Shown here piece after piece: positions 48,235 to 57,006 of a DNA stretch of 64,000 bases (its first letter is position 1; each line of letters opens with the position of its first letter). The notes below the pieces were generated by a model. It saw nothing but the letters and a program-made list of their open reading frames with translations. It did not search any database and was not told the DNA's origin. Source of the stretch: an uncultured Prevotella sp. (lineage in GTDB: Bacteria; Bacteroidota; Bacteroidia; Bacteroidales; Bacteroidaceae); the NCBI GenBank assembly GCA_905236755.1, contig CAJOCR010000013.1, forward strand, positions 1 to 64,000, written 5' to 3'. The position numbers and the translations under genes were made by a program.

Positions 48235-49440
48235 CTAATATAATAAGCCAAACATCCAAAGCGGAATTTTATTTCCAACACCTATTTCCATATTGTCTAT
48301 TGCAAGAAAACTATTTGGTTCATCTTTGATCTGTTCAAATGTCTTGTATGTACCACCTACTTCAAACAAGTATTTTCCATTAATTAAAAAATCCCCTTTT
48401 ACAGCTGTTTGTACTTGAGAGACTTGCTGCATTTGATTATTAAAGAAAGTCTCTCTTCTATTGCCTTCATTAGTAGAACTTGCTAATGCAGACATGAGAT
48501 TGGTATTGGAAAGGTAGATTTTCTCAGGCGTAACCAAGTGCTTATAACTTTTTAGTTCGCGTGTAAGGAGAGAAAGAATGTGTGCTTTATCAAGAGTGTA
48601 TAGCATTTTTATACATACATCTCTTGTTGACGAAAGAGAATTTGTCAGCTTATTCACATTAGGAACAAGTGGAACGTTCTGAGCAATGATTGCCAACAAT
48701 CTTTTTGTTTTCTCAACGGTCGCATAAGTAACATTTTCCACTGCAGGCATATCTGATTCTATTGCAAGGGTAGCCGTCGCGGCTAAGCGCATTAAAAAAT
48801 CCTCATGCGCTTCTACAAAGAAAGGATAACATCCATGTTCTAGGTAATCATTAAAATATTTCAATATCTTGATTCTGCTTGTGATATCCATTGCTAACTT
48901 TACATGATTGCTTAGCAGTTCTTCCAACGTTATTATAGGGATATGAATATTACATGCAAACTCTATATATTCACGGAACGACATCTCGGGGAGAGTATAT
49001 AAGGATTGTCTTCTAGATAGATCAATTTTTGAATTATCAATTTCAAGCATTGATGATCCCGTATATACAATATTTAAATCTGGATAACTATCATATATAT
49101 TTTTAAGTAACTGTGTCCAGCCCTTATATTTATGTACTTCATCTAGAAATATTGTTGAGATTCCATGGGTATATAAATATTCTATTAATTCAGAAAGACT
49201 ATTGTTCTGAAACCACAGATTATCCAAAGAAACCCATAATGTATCATCAGGATTACTAAATGTTTCCTTAATATGCTGAAGTATTAGCGTTGTTTTTCCT
49301 GCTCCACGTGGTCCTTTAATCCCAATGAGTCTTACATTCCAATTAATTTGTGTATGTAAGAATCTCTTAAAGTCCAAATTAGTCGCAGCTAATCTTCTAT
49401 GATAAATATTTATCAATGGTAGAATATCAACTTGTTCCAT
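48235..49440 (-). CDS. AAA ATPase (AAA_14/DUF4143 type)
   Basis: A 401-residue predicted ATPase of the AAA_14 plus DUF4143 type, common in Bacteroidetes and of unknown role. The P-loop GIKGPRGAGKTTLI is near residue 40, Walker B STIFLDEVHKYKGW near 95, and VYTGSSMLEID near 123. From about 230 the DUF4143 part has LTNSLSSTRDVCIKMLYTLDKAHIL and KGDFLINGKYLFEVGG, with a PD-(D/E)XK-like look. It occupies the head spacer between C24 and C25. Palindromes upstream suggest autoregulation. Confidence 0.85.
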   Translation of the reverse strand: MEQVDILPLINIYHRRLAATNLDFKRFLHTQINWNVRLIGIKGPRGAGKTTLILQHIKETFSNPDDTLWVSLDNLWFQNNSLSELIEYLYTHGISTIFLDEVHKYKGWTQLLKNIYDSYPDLNIVYTGSSMLEIDNSKIDLSRRQSLYTLPEMSFREYIEFACNIHIPIITLEELLSNHVKLAMDITSRIKILKYFNDYLEHGCYPFFVEAHEDFLMRLAATATLAIESDMPAVENVTYATVEKTKRLLAIIAQNVPLVPNVNKLTNSLSSTRDVCIKMLYTLDKAHILSLLTRELKSYKHLVTPEKIYLSNTNLMSALASSTNEGNRRETFFNNQMQQVSQVQTAVKGDFLINGKYLFEVGGTYKTFEQIKDEPNSFLAIDNMEIGVGNKIPLWMFGLLY

Positions 49441-49479
49441 ATCCGTATATAATATAGTTTATGATGCAAATATATATAT

Positions 49480-49529
49480 AACTTTTCAAAAAGTTAAGGA
49501 TTTAGCAAAAAAACACTTTTCAAAAAGTG
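49480..49529 (-). promoter_or_regulatory. paired palindromes upstream of the DUF4143 ATPase gene
   Basis: AACTTTTCAAAAAGTT (49480-49495) and CACTTTTCAAAAAGTG (49514-49529) share CTTTTCAAAAAG, centre to centre 34 bases, about 40-90 bases upstream of the start codon. They are likely an operator or promoter region. Confidence 0.6.
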
Positions 49530-49674
49530 ATATTTTATACATTTATAACTTTTCCATAAGATAATATCTATTTTGTATCTTATAAATGATAGCATATATA
49601 GTTATTCTAATTTCTTGTTTTCTTAGAAATAATTATGTCTGATATTTTTACCCAAAAGGATTTTTTGTAGAAAC

Positions 49675-50366
49675 ACACGGGAAGTGTACAGACTTTTACA
49701 GCACCTTCTGCCACTACATACAAACTTGAGGTATGGGGAGCACAAGGAGGTTCTAATGGTTTTCCGGGCAAAGGTGGTTATAGTTGTGGTAATAAGTCTT
49801 TAGAATCATCCATAACACTTTATATAGTTGTAGGTGGAAAAGGGACAAGTGGTAGTGATAATAGTTATCATGAAAAGAGTGGTGGATATAATGGAGGTGG
49901 TACAGGCCAAATGGGAGGTGGTGGTGCCACTCATATAGCAATTTCCAACAATAGAGGGGTGCTTGCTAATTATGTGAATAATAAAAATGAAGTATTGCTT
50001 GTTGCAGGTGGTGGCGGTGGAGCAGATGCTAATTCACATGGTGGAGATGGAGGTGGAAATGTAGGACAAGATGCTTATAATTTAAATGGTAGTACTTATT
50101 CAAATGGAAAAGGAGGAACACAAACTGCTGGTGGTGGTGGATATCAAAATGGTTCTTTTGGGAAAGGTGGAGATGCCAGAATTCAATCAAATTCAGAAGG
50201 CGCAGGCGGAGGAGGCTGGTATGGTGGTGGTTCCTCATATACTTCTACCGATGGGTCAGGCGGAGGCGGATCCGGCTATATAGGTGGAATTTTGAATGGC
50301 TCAACTACAGCAGGAGTTCAATCTGGTGATGGTAAAGCATTAATCACTTGGATGCCAGTACTATAA
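49675..50366 (+). CDS. silent glycine-rich cassette C25
   Basis: Head site 49675-49687 (AGTGT type), then 229 open codons: YKLEVWGAQGGSNG, LYIVVGGKGTSG, GGGATHIAISNNRG, VLLVAGGGGGADANS, GGGGWYGGGSSYTS, GSGYIGGILNGS, ITWMPVL. It is a close sibling of C1 and C12 (KGGTQTAGGGGYQNGSFGKG). Confidence 0.85.
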
Positions 50367-50370
50367 GTAA

Positions 50371-50407
50371 AATAGGCTATATCAGAATATAGTTGATATA
50401 GCCTATT
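50371..50407. terminator. bidirectional terminator after C25
   Basis: AATAGGCTATATCA pairs with TGATATAGCCTATT (50394-50407). Confidence 0.85.
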
Positions 50408-50520
50408 ACCTTATTGGTTATAGTTGTTTATTATAACTATAATTTTTTACTATCAAAAGTATGATATTTAGCATCTGTAAACATGATATTTATTCTGCTT
50501 ATTTTTGCTAAATACAAAAT

Positions 50521-50586
50521 ACTCTCATAATTTGCGTATTTGCATACAATTATCTGTATGTTTGATTTTACGCAAATTATGAGAGA
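50521..50586. terminator. bidirectional terminator, C25/C26
   Basis: ACTCTCATAATTTGCG (50521-50536) pairs with CGCAAATTATGAGAG (50571-50585). Confidence 0.8.
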
Positions 50587-50601
50587 GTTATGTTGTATTT
50601 C

Positions 50602-51464
50602 TTATAATGCAGGATGCCAAGAAATAACAGCCTTTCCATTTCCTGATAGTATACCATTCTGCATAAATCCATTTGATACACCTCCAGTATATCCAGATCC
50701 TCCACCTGCACCTAGTCCCCAACTGGAGCCACCGCCATACCAGCCGCCCCCACCACCTGCAATCTGTTTATTGCCACAGTTGGCTGTCCCACTCCATCCC
50801 TTTCCAAAATCAGCGTTAGTATATACTGCATTATTTGGAAGAGATGCTTTATCAGTCCCTAGGTTTACGTTCTCACCTGCATAGTTATAACCACCTCCCA
50901 TATTAGAAACATTAATATTTTGTTGTATTTCATGTTGATTTGGAGCGGCTGTAGGATTTCCACCTGTTGTTCCACCGCCAGAGCCTCCTCTATTCACACC
51001 ATACCATGTATCATATTCGCGTGTATCAAGCAAATTATCTGTAGAGCCACCTCCTCCACCAGCCACAATTACTACTTCATTTTTATAATTTTTGTAATTT
51101 GATAATACACCACGATTATTAGATTTGCTTATATGAGTAGCACCACCACCGCCTGATACAATAAATTCATGCTGATCATATGAAAGATATGCTGTACCTC
51201 CACCATTATATCCTCCAGCTATTGTTTTTTCACTTCCACTTACCATAGGTGTTCTGTTATCTCCACCCTTTCCGCCTATGCAAACATATAAGTTAGCGCC
51301 AGCAGACAAATTTTGTATTATTCCATAAGAATATCCACCTAGCCCGCCTGTTGAAGTATATGCAGCCGAAGTAGAATGACCTACAGAACCACCTGCGGCC
51401 CCCCAAACTTCAAGCACATAATTTGCGTTTAGAGGTGCGGTAAACGTTTGTACATTTCCCGTGT
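50602..51464 (-). CDS. silent glycine-rich cassette C26
   Basis: Head site 51452-51464 (AATGT type), then 286 codons: YVLEVWGAAGGSVGH, LYVCIGGKGGDN, GGGATHISKSNNRG, VVIVAGGGGGSTDNLLDTRE, GGGGGWYGGGSSWG, GSGYTGGVSNG, ISWHPAL. It has a long Asn/Gln-rich loop (APNQHEIQQNINVSN). The frame also continues into the spacer to 51525. Confidence 0.85.
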
Positions 51465-51601
51465 TTTTATACTTGTTAAAACTAAAAAGTGAAAATATTA
51501 AACAAAACAAATTACTTTCAAACAAATTCTTTCTTTTAGTGCTATGACTAAAGTGATATATGTCAAATTAATTCCTGGTGTCGATATATAATTCCATATT
51601 T
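51465..51601 (-). repeat. head spacer family C, reversed copy
   Basis: Its reverse complement matches 46561-46703, including CGACACCAGGAATTAATTTG and TTTGTTTTGTTTAATATTTT. It lies between the heads of C26 and C27. Confidence 0.85.
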
Positions 51602-52392
51602 ACACGGGAAATGTACAGACTTTTACAGCCTCTTCTACAGCTATACATAAATTAGAAGTGTGGGGCGCAAGTGGTGGTAAGTCTCGCTTGCAAGGTGCAT
51701 TAAAAACAGGATATGCTGGAGGAGGATACTCTGTAGGTAATATATCGTTATCCATCAATAATTATTTATATATTGCTGTTGGAGGAAAAGGAACTGATGG
51801 TCAAGTTGGTAAAAATGCAAATGGAGGATGGAATGGTGGTGGTGCTTCTTCTTGGGATTATTCAGATGACGAAGTTGCTGGTTCTGGAGGAGGGTGTACT
51901 TCCATAACATCAACGAAAAGAAGTGATGGACAATTGAAAAACTATTCTTCAGTTAAAACAACAGAGGTATTAATTGTTGCCGGTGGTGGAGGCGGTGTAT
52001 CATGGACATCAAATATCCATTCTGGTCCATATGGATATGGAGGGGGAATCTCTGGAGGAGCGACACATAATACTTCAAAGGTTGCTAATCAATCTTCTGG
52101 GTATTCTTTTGGACTTGGGCAAAGTTATTCTGATACAGGTAAAAATTATACGGGACAAACAATTGGTATTCCTGGTGGTGGAGGAGGATACTATGGAGGT
52201 TATTGTGATTTAAGTGAAGGACAAAAGATAGAGAACAGTTCATGTGCAGGTGGCGGTTCTGGTTATATTGGAGGAGTTACAAACGGAAGTACTATTGCAG
52301 GAAATGAAACTATGCCTTCTACTTCTGACGGCACCGAAACAGGACACAGCGGTGACGGCTATTGCAAAATTACATGGCATCCTGCATTATAA
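51602..52392 (+). CDS. silent glycine-rich cassette C27
   Basis: Head site 51602-51614 (AATGT type), then 262 open codons: VQTFTASSTAIHKLEVWGAS, LYIAVGGKGTDG, GGGCTSITSTKRSDG, VLIVAGGGGGVSW, GGGGGYYGGYCDLSEG, GSGYIGGVTNGS, GTETGHSGDGYCKITWHPAL. Confidence 0.85.
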
Positions 52393-52394
52393 AA

Positions 52395-52428
52395 TATGGA
52401 CTGTAACTTCTCTCTGTTACAGTCCATA
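52395..52428. terminator. bidirectional terminator, C27/C28
   Basis: TATGGACTGTAAC (52395-52407) pairs with GTTACAGTCCATA (52416-52428). Confidence 0.85.
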
Positions 52429-52432
52429 CCTA

Positions 52433-53145
52433 TTATATTACTGGCATCCAAGTGATAAGAGCTTTTCCATTACCTGATTGAACACCGTTAGTTGTGATGC
52501 CATTTGAAACGCCACCTATATAGCCAGATCCTCCACCAGCGGAACTACCATATGTAATAGCAGTTCCACCACCATAATAGCCACCACCGCCACCACTTCC
52601 CATTCCGCCAGAAGATGAACTTCCACCTATTCCAAAATCGCCACCATTTCCTGCACTTGTTTGAGTACCTCCATAAGCGATTTCTGTACCATTACCATTA
52701 CTTCCATTAGTACCTCCACCATTTCCACCATTATTTTTATTATGACCTCTACATATTCCTCCACCACCGCCACCGCCAGCAACAATTATAACAGAAGATT
52801 TATTTGTAGAAAGAGAGGATAAAAGGCCTGTTGAGGAAGCTATGTGAGTTGCACCCCCACCGCTTCCCCAAGTAGTATCTCCATTTGCACCTCCTGTTCC
52901 TCCTCCATTATATCCTCCTTTAATAGGTTTACATTCATATTTTGACGAATTTAATCCTGAACCACCAACAACTATATATAGTATAGTTGATACTTTTTGG
53001 GTTCCCATGGAATACCCTCCTTTACCACCAATGTCATATATAGTATTATCTTCTGGTAGATAACCTGTACCTCCTTGCGCTCCCCATACTTCAAGTTTAT
53101 AAACAGTACTTGCAGGCGCCGTAAAAGTTTGTACACTTCCCGTGT
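52433..53145 (-). CDS. silent glycine-rich cassette C28
   Basis: Head site 53133-53145 (AGTGT type), then 236 open codons: YKLEVWGAQGGTGYLPEDN, LYIVVGGSGLN, GGGATHIASSTGLLSSLSTNK, VIIVAGGGGGGG, GGGGGYYGGGTAITYG, GSGYIGGVSNG, ITWMPVI. Confidence 0.85.
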
Positions 53146-53287
53146 AAATAAGGATAAAAGAACGTTGTTTTGATTTTATTTGACAATATCTGCTTAAACT
53201 ATAAAGTGTAAGCCATCAAATTTACATCTTATTTTTATATAGTGTTTTGTATAATAATTTCCCAAATGGGATTATAAAAGTAACAAC
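53146..53287 (+). repeat. head spacer family A, forward copy 3
   Basis: Nearly identical to 35136-35277 and 42126-42267, between the heads of C28 and C29. Confidence 0.9.
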
Positions 53288-54006
53288 ACACGGGAAGTGT
53301 ACAGACGTTCACCGCACCTTCTTCCACTACTTATAAGCTTGAAGTTTGGGGAAGTCAAGGCGTAGGCGAAGGTGCCCCTGGTAAAGGAGGGTATTCGTAT
53401 GGAAATATGTCTATTTCAAAAAACAATATATTATATATTTGTGTTGGAGGACAACCATACAATGGCGGCGGTGAGACCCTTAATACTTTGGGAAGGCATG
53501 GTGGTGGCGCTACTCATATTACCATAACTAACAATCGAGGAACTTTAGAAAATTATGTTAATAATAAATCCGAAGTCCTTTTAGTTGCTGGCGGTGGAGG
53601 AGGTGCTGAGTGGTCTGGTGCTGTCGGCGGTTCAGGAGGAGGCTCTTCTGGTGGGAATTCAAATTATGGAGTAAATCTAAAAGGTAATTCAGGATATATC
53701 CAACAAACAGCAGCAACTGGTGGGACACAAACTTCTGGAGGAACTTATGGCACAAATAATAAAACAACCCCAAGTCAAGTAATTGCAGCTACATTTGGGA
53801 AAGGCGGAATTTGTGTTTCCGGTGATTCTGACTATGGTGCTGGTGGCGGTGGCGGCTGGTATGGAGGAGGTGGCAGTGTATATGTTGGTGGTGGTGGCGG
53901 TGGTTCTGGTCATATTAATACAGATAGAATTACAAATGGCTCTATGCAATCAGGTGTAAGAGAAGGAACGGGTTATGCAAAAATTACCTGGATGCCTGTG
54001 CTATAA
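53288..54006 (+). CDS. silent glycine-rich cassette C29
   Basis: Head site 53288-53300 (AGTGT type), then 238 open codons: YKLEVWGSQGVGEG, LYICVGGQPYNGGG, GGGATHITITNNRG, VLLVAGGGGGAEW, GGGGGWYGGGGSVY, GSGHINTDRITNGS, ITWMPVL. Confidence 0.85.
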
Positions 54007-54037
54007 AACTAAATGAACTATTATACTGTTTAATAAG

Positions 54038-54074
54038 AATAGGCTATAACAACGAGTTGTTGATATAGCCTATT
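54038..54074. terminator. bidirectional terminator, C29/C30
   Basis: AATAGGCTATA pairs with TATAGCCTATT (ending at 54074), with a short mismatch near the loop. Confidence 0.8.
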
Positions 54075-54077
54075 ACT

Positions 54078-54871
54078 TTATAACGCTGGATGATAAGTGA
54101 TTATCGCATAACCATTTCCTAATCTAAGTCCATTAGTCATACTTCCATTTGAGATACGAGAAGTATTAATATGACCAGAGCCGCCACCACCAGAACCATT
54201 ATTGCCATCTTTTGAAACACTACATGCATAGCCACCATACCAGCCTCCGCCACCGCCGCCATCTCCTTCACCAATACCTGATCCAAAAGCTGTTGGTTCA
54301 TCTAAAGCATTTGCTCCTTGCCCAAAGGCATACCCTGTGGTTTGTGTTCCACCAGCATACTGACTACTTCCACCTGCTTCCCCGCCACCAGAATAAGCTG
54401 TACTATTATTTGTAAGAACAACGGCGTCACTACAACCACCTCCGCCACCTGCAACAAGTAAAATTTCAGATGTATTTGAATAATAATTTTTTAATACTCC
54501 TCTATTGGTAGTGATTGCAATATGTGTAGCTCCTCCGCCACCTCCACCACCACGTAGATATGTATGATTTGATCCATAGCTTTTGGCAGCATTTCCTCCT
54601 TTTCCACCACCATTATATCCTCCTGCTCCACCACGTGGTACATATGAAGAGGTATATCCGTCAGTAGGAGCGGTTTCACCTTTGCTACCAACACAAACAT
54701 AAATTTTGTTGTTCTTTGATAAAGAGATATAACCAATTGCATAACCGCCTAATGCACCATGGGCATTAGTATTAGTACTACCACGTCCTCCTTTACCTCC
54801 TTCTGCGCCCCACACTTCTAATTTGTGTGATGTTGTTGAAGTAACAGTAAACTCCTGTACATTTCCCGTGT
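54078..54871 (-). CDS. silent glycine-rich cassette C30
   Basis: Head site 54859-54871 (AATGT type), then 263 codons: VQEFTVTSTTSHKLEVWGAE, IYVCVGSKGETA, GGGATHIAITTNRG, ILLVAGGGGGCSD, GGGGGWYGGYACSVSKDG, GSGHINTSRISNGS, ITYHPAL. It is the last cassette, pointing back into the array. The frame is open upstream to 54980, outside the conserved part. Confidence 0.85.
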
Positions 54872-54963
54872 GTTTGTGCATAGGGAGAGAGATTTGAAAT
54901 ATATTTAACGGAGGTAGAAGGGATGTTGTGTGTGAGCATGTATTTTTATTTTTATATTTGGTG

Positions 54964-55064
54964 GCGTTGCATAACAGCATAACGATAATTATGTGTATTA
55001 TAGCAATGATTAATGTAATGGTGTGGTGATTTTTGATGTTATGCAGTTATGTTGTTATGTAAAG
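54964..55064. repeat. degenerate copy of the 22-bp inverted repeat element
   Basis: GCGTTGCATAACAGCATAAC (54964-54983) and TGTTGTTATGTAAAG near 55050 correspond to the ends of the element at 40292-40474. The inside is shorter and different. Confidence 0.6.
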
Positions 55065-55122
55065 ATTTAGACGGATTATTGGATAAATATAGAAAGTGAA
55101 TGAACATAATTTAAGAATGTGA

Positions 55123-55154
55123 ACGCTTGAGCGTGATGTGTAACGCTACAGCGT
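55123..55154. repeat. two ACGCTnnAGCGT palindromes beyond the array
   Basis: ACGCTTGAGCGT at 55123-55134 and ACGCTACAGCGT at 55143-55154, spaced exactly 20 bases apart like the first copies in the adhesin leader. Confidence 0.8.
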
Positions 55155-55764
55155 GGGAGGTGGAATGGAAGATTGAATAACAGCCTCACCCCGACCTCAA
55201 TGGTCTTTACACCCCCTTCATTTACTTCCCTACGGTCAGTGGGTCTCCGACAAATCTCCCTCGTTTCCGGGGGACAGAAACCCCAAAGGGGAAGGGAGGA
55301 CTGACTGGCAGAAGTAAAATTGAAAAATGGAAGGATAGGAAGATGGGAAAATTGAAATAATTAGAGATGGAAATATTGAAAAATTGAAGGATGGGAAGAT
55401 GGAAAGTAATAAGGGGAGAGGGGAAGCAGAGGTTATGGTATATGTTTATCTTGCAGCACAAGAATTGTAACCTATATGGCAAAAATTTTGTGTTGCTAAG
55501 TTTGGTATTTATTTTTGTTGACTTTTTTATTACATCATATTTTTGAACGAGCTTTTAATTGGGTGATTATAATGGTTGTTTTGTTACTCGTTTGTTACCC
55601 GCTTATTCCTTATGTATAAAGGGGATAGAGTGGGGTTAGGGTTGATGGGGTGTTACCTGTTTGTTACTTTGCTTTTTGTTTTTGCTTGTTTGTTGACCGC
55701 TCAACCCTTATGTATAAAAGGTTGAACGGTTATGTGTGATGAATTTTGTTTTGTTTTAAATGTG

Positions 55765-56940
55765 TTATTTACTAAAACTTTTGTCTATTAAATGTATGGC
55801 TTTTTCTTTCTTTTTATCAACTACTTTAGCATATATTTGTGTGGTGTTGATACTGCGATGTCCTAAGAGTTTGCTGACAGTGTAGAGGTCAACTCCAAGG
55901 CTGAGTTCAAGTGTAGCAAAGGTGTGACGCGCTACATGGAAGGTAACTTCTTTACGCTTTATTCCCGCTTGATATGCCCATTTCTTAACGTTTTCTGAAA
56001 GGCTTGTGCCTGGCATGTACGGAAAGACTGTTGACTCCTTGTTTCCTCGTTTCGCGGGTATCCACTTACGTGCTTCGTCGGATAGGGGGATGGTTAGCCA
56101 ACGTTGTGTTTTCTTGATTTTCTTACGAATGTACCATTTTCGATTTTCGCATACTATTTCTCCCCATTTAAGGTTGAGAATGTCGCTTCTACGTAATCCC
56201 GTGAAACAGCTAAAGAGGAATGCTTCCTTTAGTTTACTGTAGCTGCAAGGTGTTCGTATGAGTTTGTACAATTCTGTTTTTGTGAGATAGCATCGTGTGC
56301 TGTCTGGTCGATGAATTAGCTGGCTTGATGGTAACTTTGCAATTGGATTTTCGTCGATAAGTCCTTGTCGTTGTGCTTCTTTGAGTATGCTTCTGAATAT
56401 GCTGAATTTCAGATAGGCAGTACCAGGAGCAATTGGACGGATAGATTTGCTATTAGGACGTAGATCCTTGGCATTTTTTAGGTAATTGATAAACTTTAGG
56501 CAGAAGTTTTCATCTACTTCGTTTAATGGTAGATTTTGTGCTCCTATTATTTCGAGGTGTTGACAGAGGGTTAGAATGGTTTTATATCTGCTATACATGC
56601 CGTCGGGATTTTTATGATTTTCGGCATATTGTTGAATGAAATCATATAGCTTAATTGGTAGTTGTGGCTGACTGGATGTTTTTGTTGATGTTGAGCCATA
56701 TATAGATAGTATGCGTTCAGCCTGAATGGTGTAAGCGCGTTTCAACACCTGTTGGTTTATTAATCGACAGTTTTCATCTATTTCTGGTATGAGGTATAAA
56801 TGCAAAAATTCGTATTGTCGCTTACCATTGATATATGTGTCGAGATATAGGCTTTTGTTATTGTTTTTTAATAGCTTATATCTTATTTTTACTGGTTGTT
56901 TTAGCAATTGCTGCTTTTTTATTGTATTTTCTTTTCTCAT
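55765..56940 (-). CDS. tyrosine recombinase, candidate shufflon invertase
   Basis: A 391-residue site-specific recombinase of the Bacteroidetes integrase type. An N-terminal arm-binding region spans residues about 15-85, a core-binding SAM-like domain about 95-200 and the catalytic domain about 215-385. Catalytic residues are present: Arg250 in FTGLRRSDIL, His335/Arg338 in FHVARHTFA, His361 in LLGHRS and Tyr370 in QIYAKV. It is therefore predicted active. It starts at ATG 56940 and stands alone, ending about 0.9 kb from the last cassette. Relatives control DNA inversions of surface genes in Bacteroides or move integrative elements. That it acts on the ACACGGGAA sites is inferred from position only. 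Confidence 0.85.
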   Translation of the reverse strand: MRKENTIKKQQLLKQPVKIRYKLLKNNNKSLYLDTYINGKRQYEFLHLYLIPEIDENCRLINQQVLKRAYTIQAERILSIYGSTSTKTSSQPQLPIKLYDFIQQYAENHKNPDGMYSRYKTILTLCQHLEIIGAQNLPLNEVDENFCLKFINYLKNAKDLRPNSKSIRPIAPGTAYLKFSIFRSILKEAQRQGLIDENPIAKLPSSQLIHRPDSTRCYLTKTELYKLIRTPCSYSKLKEAFLFSCFTGLRRSDILNLKWGEIVCENRKWYIRKKIKKTQRWLTIPLSDEARKWIPAKRGNKESTVFPYMPGTSLSENVKKWAYQAGIKRKEVTFHVARHTFATLELSLGVDLYTVSKLLGHRSINTTQIYAKVVDKKKEKAIHLIDKSFSK

Positions 56941-57006
56941 AAATATGCAAAATTATATACTATTTTGCATATTTGTGAGAAAAAGAGAAGAATGTGCTAT
57001 TGTTTT

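Larger units (their letters stand above)
54872..55764. other. non-coding region between array and recombinase gene
   Basis: Holds the degenerate inverted repeat at 54964-55064, two ACGCTnnAGCGT palindromes at 55123-55154, the GCCTCACCCCGACCTC repeat type near 55181, and repeated GGGATAGAGTGG / GTTGAACGG-like stretches at 55615-55735 (ATGTATAAAGGGG and ATGTATAAAAGG, each after CCTT). No credible gene; the 86-codon reverse frame at 55222-55482 is low-complexity. Confidence 0.6.

Noticed and set aside
20663..54871. Diversity-generating retroelement
   Set aside because: No reverse transcriptase or template repeat is visible, and the variation consists of whole domains, not A-specific substitutions.
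20663..54871. Integron cassette array
   Set aside because: Cassettes alternate in strand, lack attC-like folded sites, share one 5' element inside the coding frame and are homologous to each other.
55222..55482. 86-codon reverse reading frame before the recombinase gene
   Set aside because: Low-complexity sequence (repeated GGAAGATGGGAAAATTG-like units) without any family feature.
55765..56940. Integrase of a conjugative or phage element
   Set aside because: No relaxase, mobilisation, phage structural or attachment-site features are near it. The idea cannot be fully excluded, but the neighbouring array is the simpler context.
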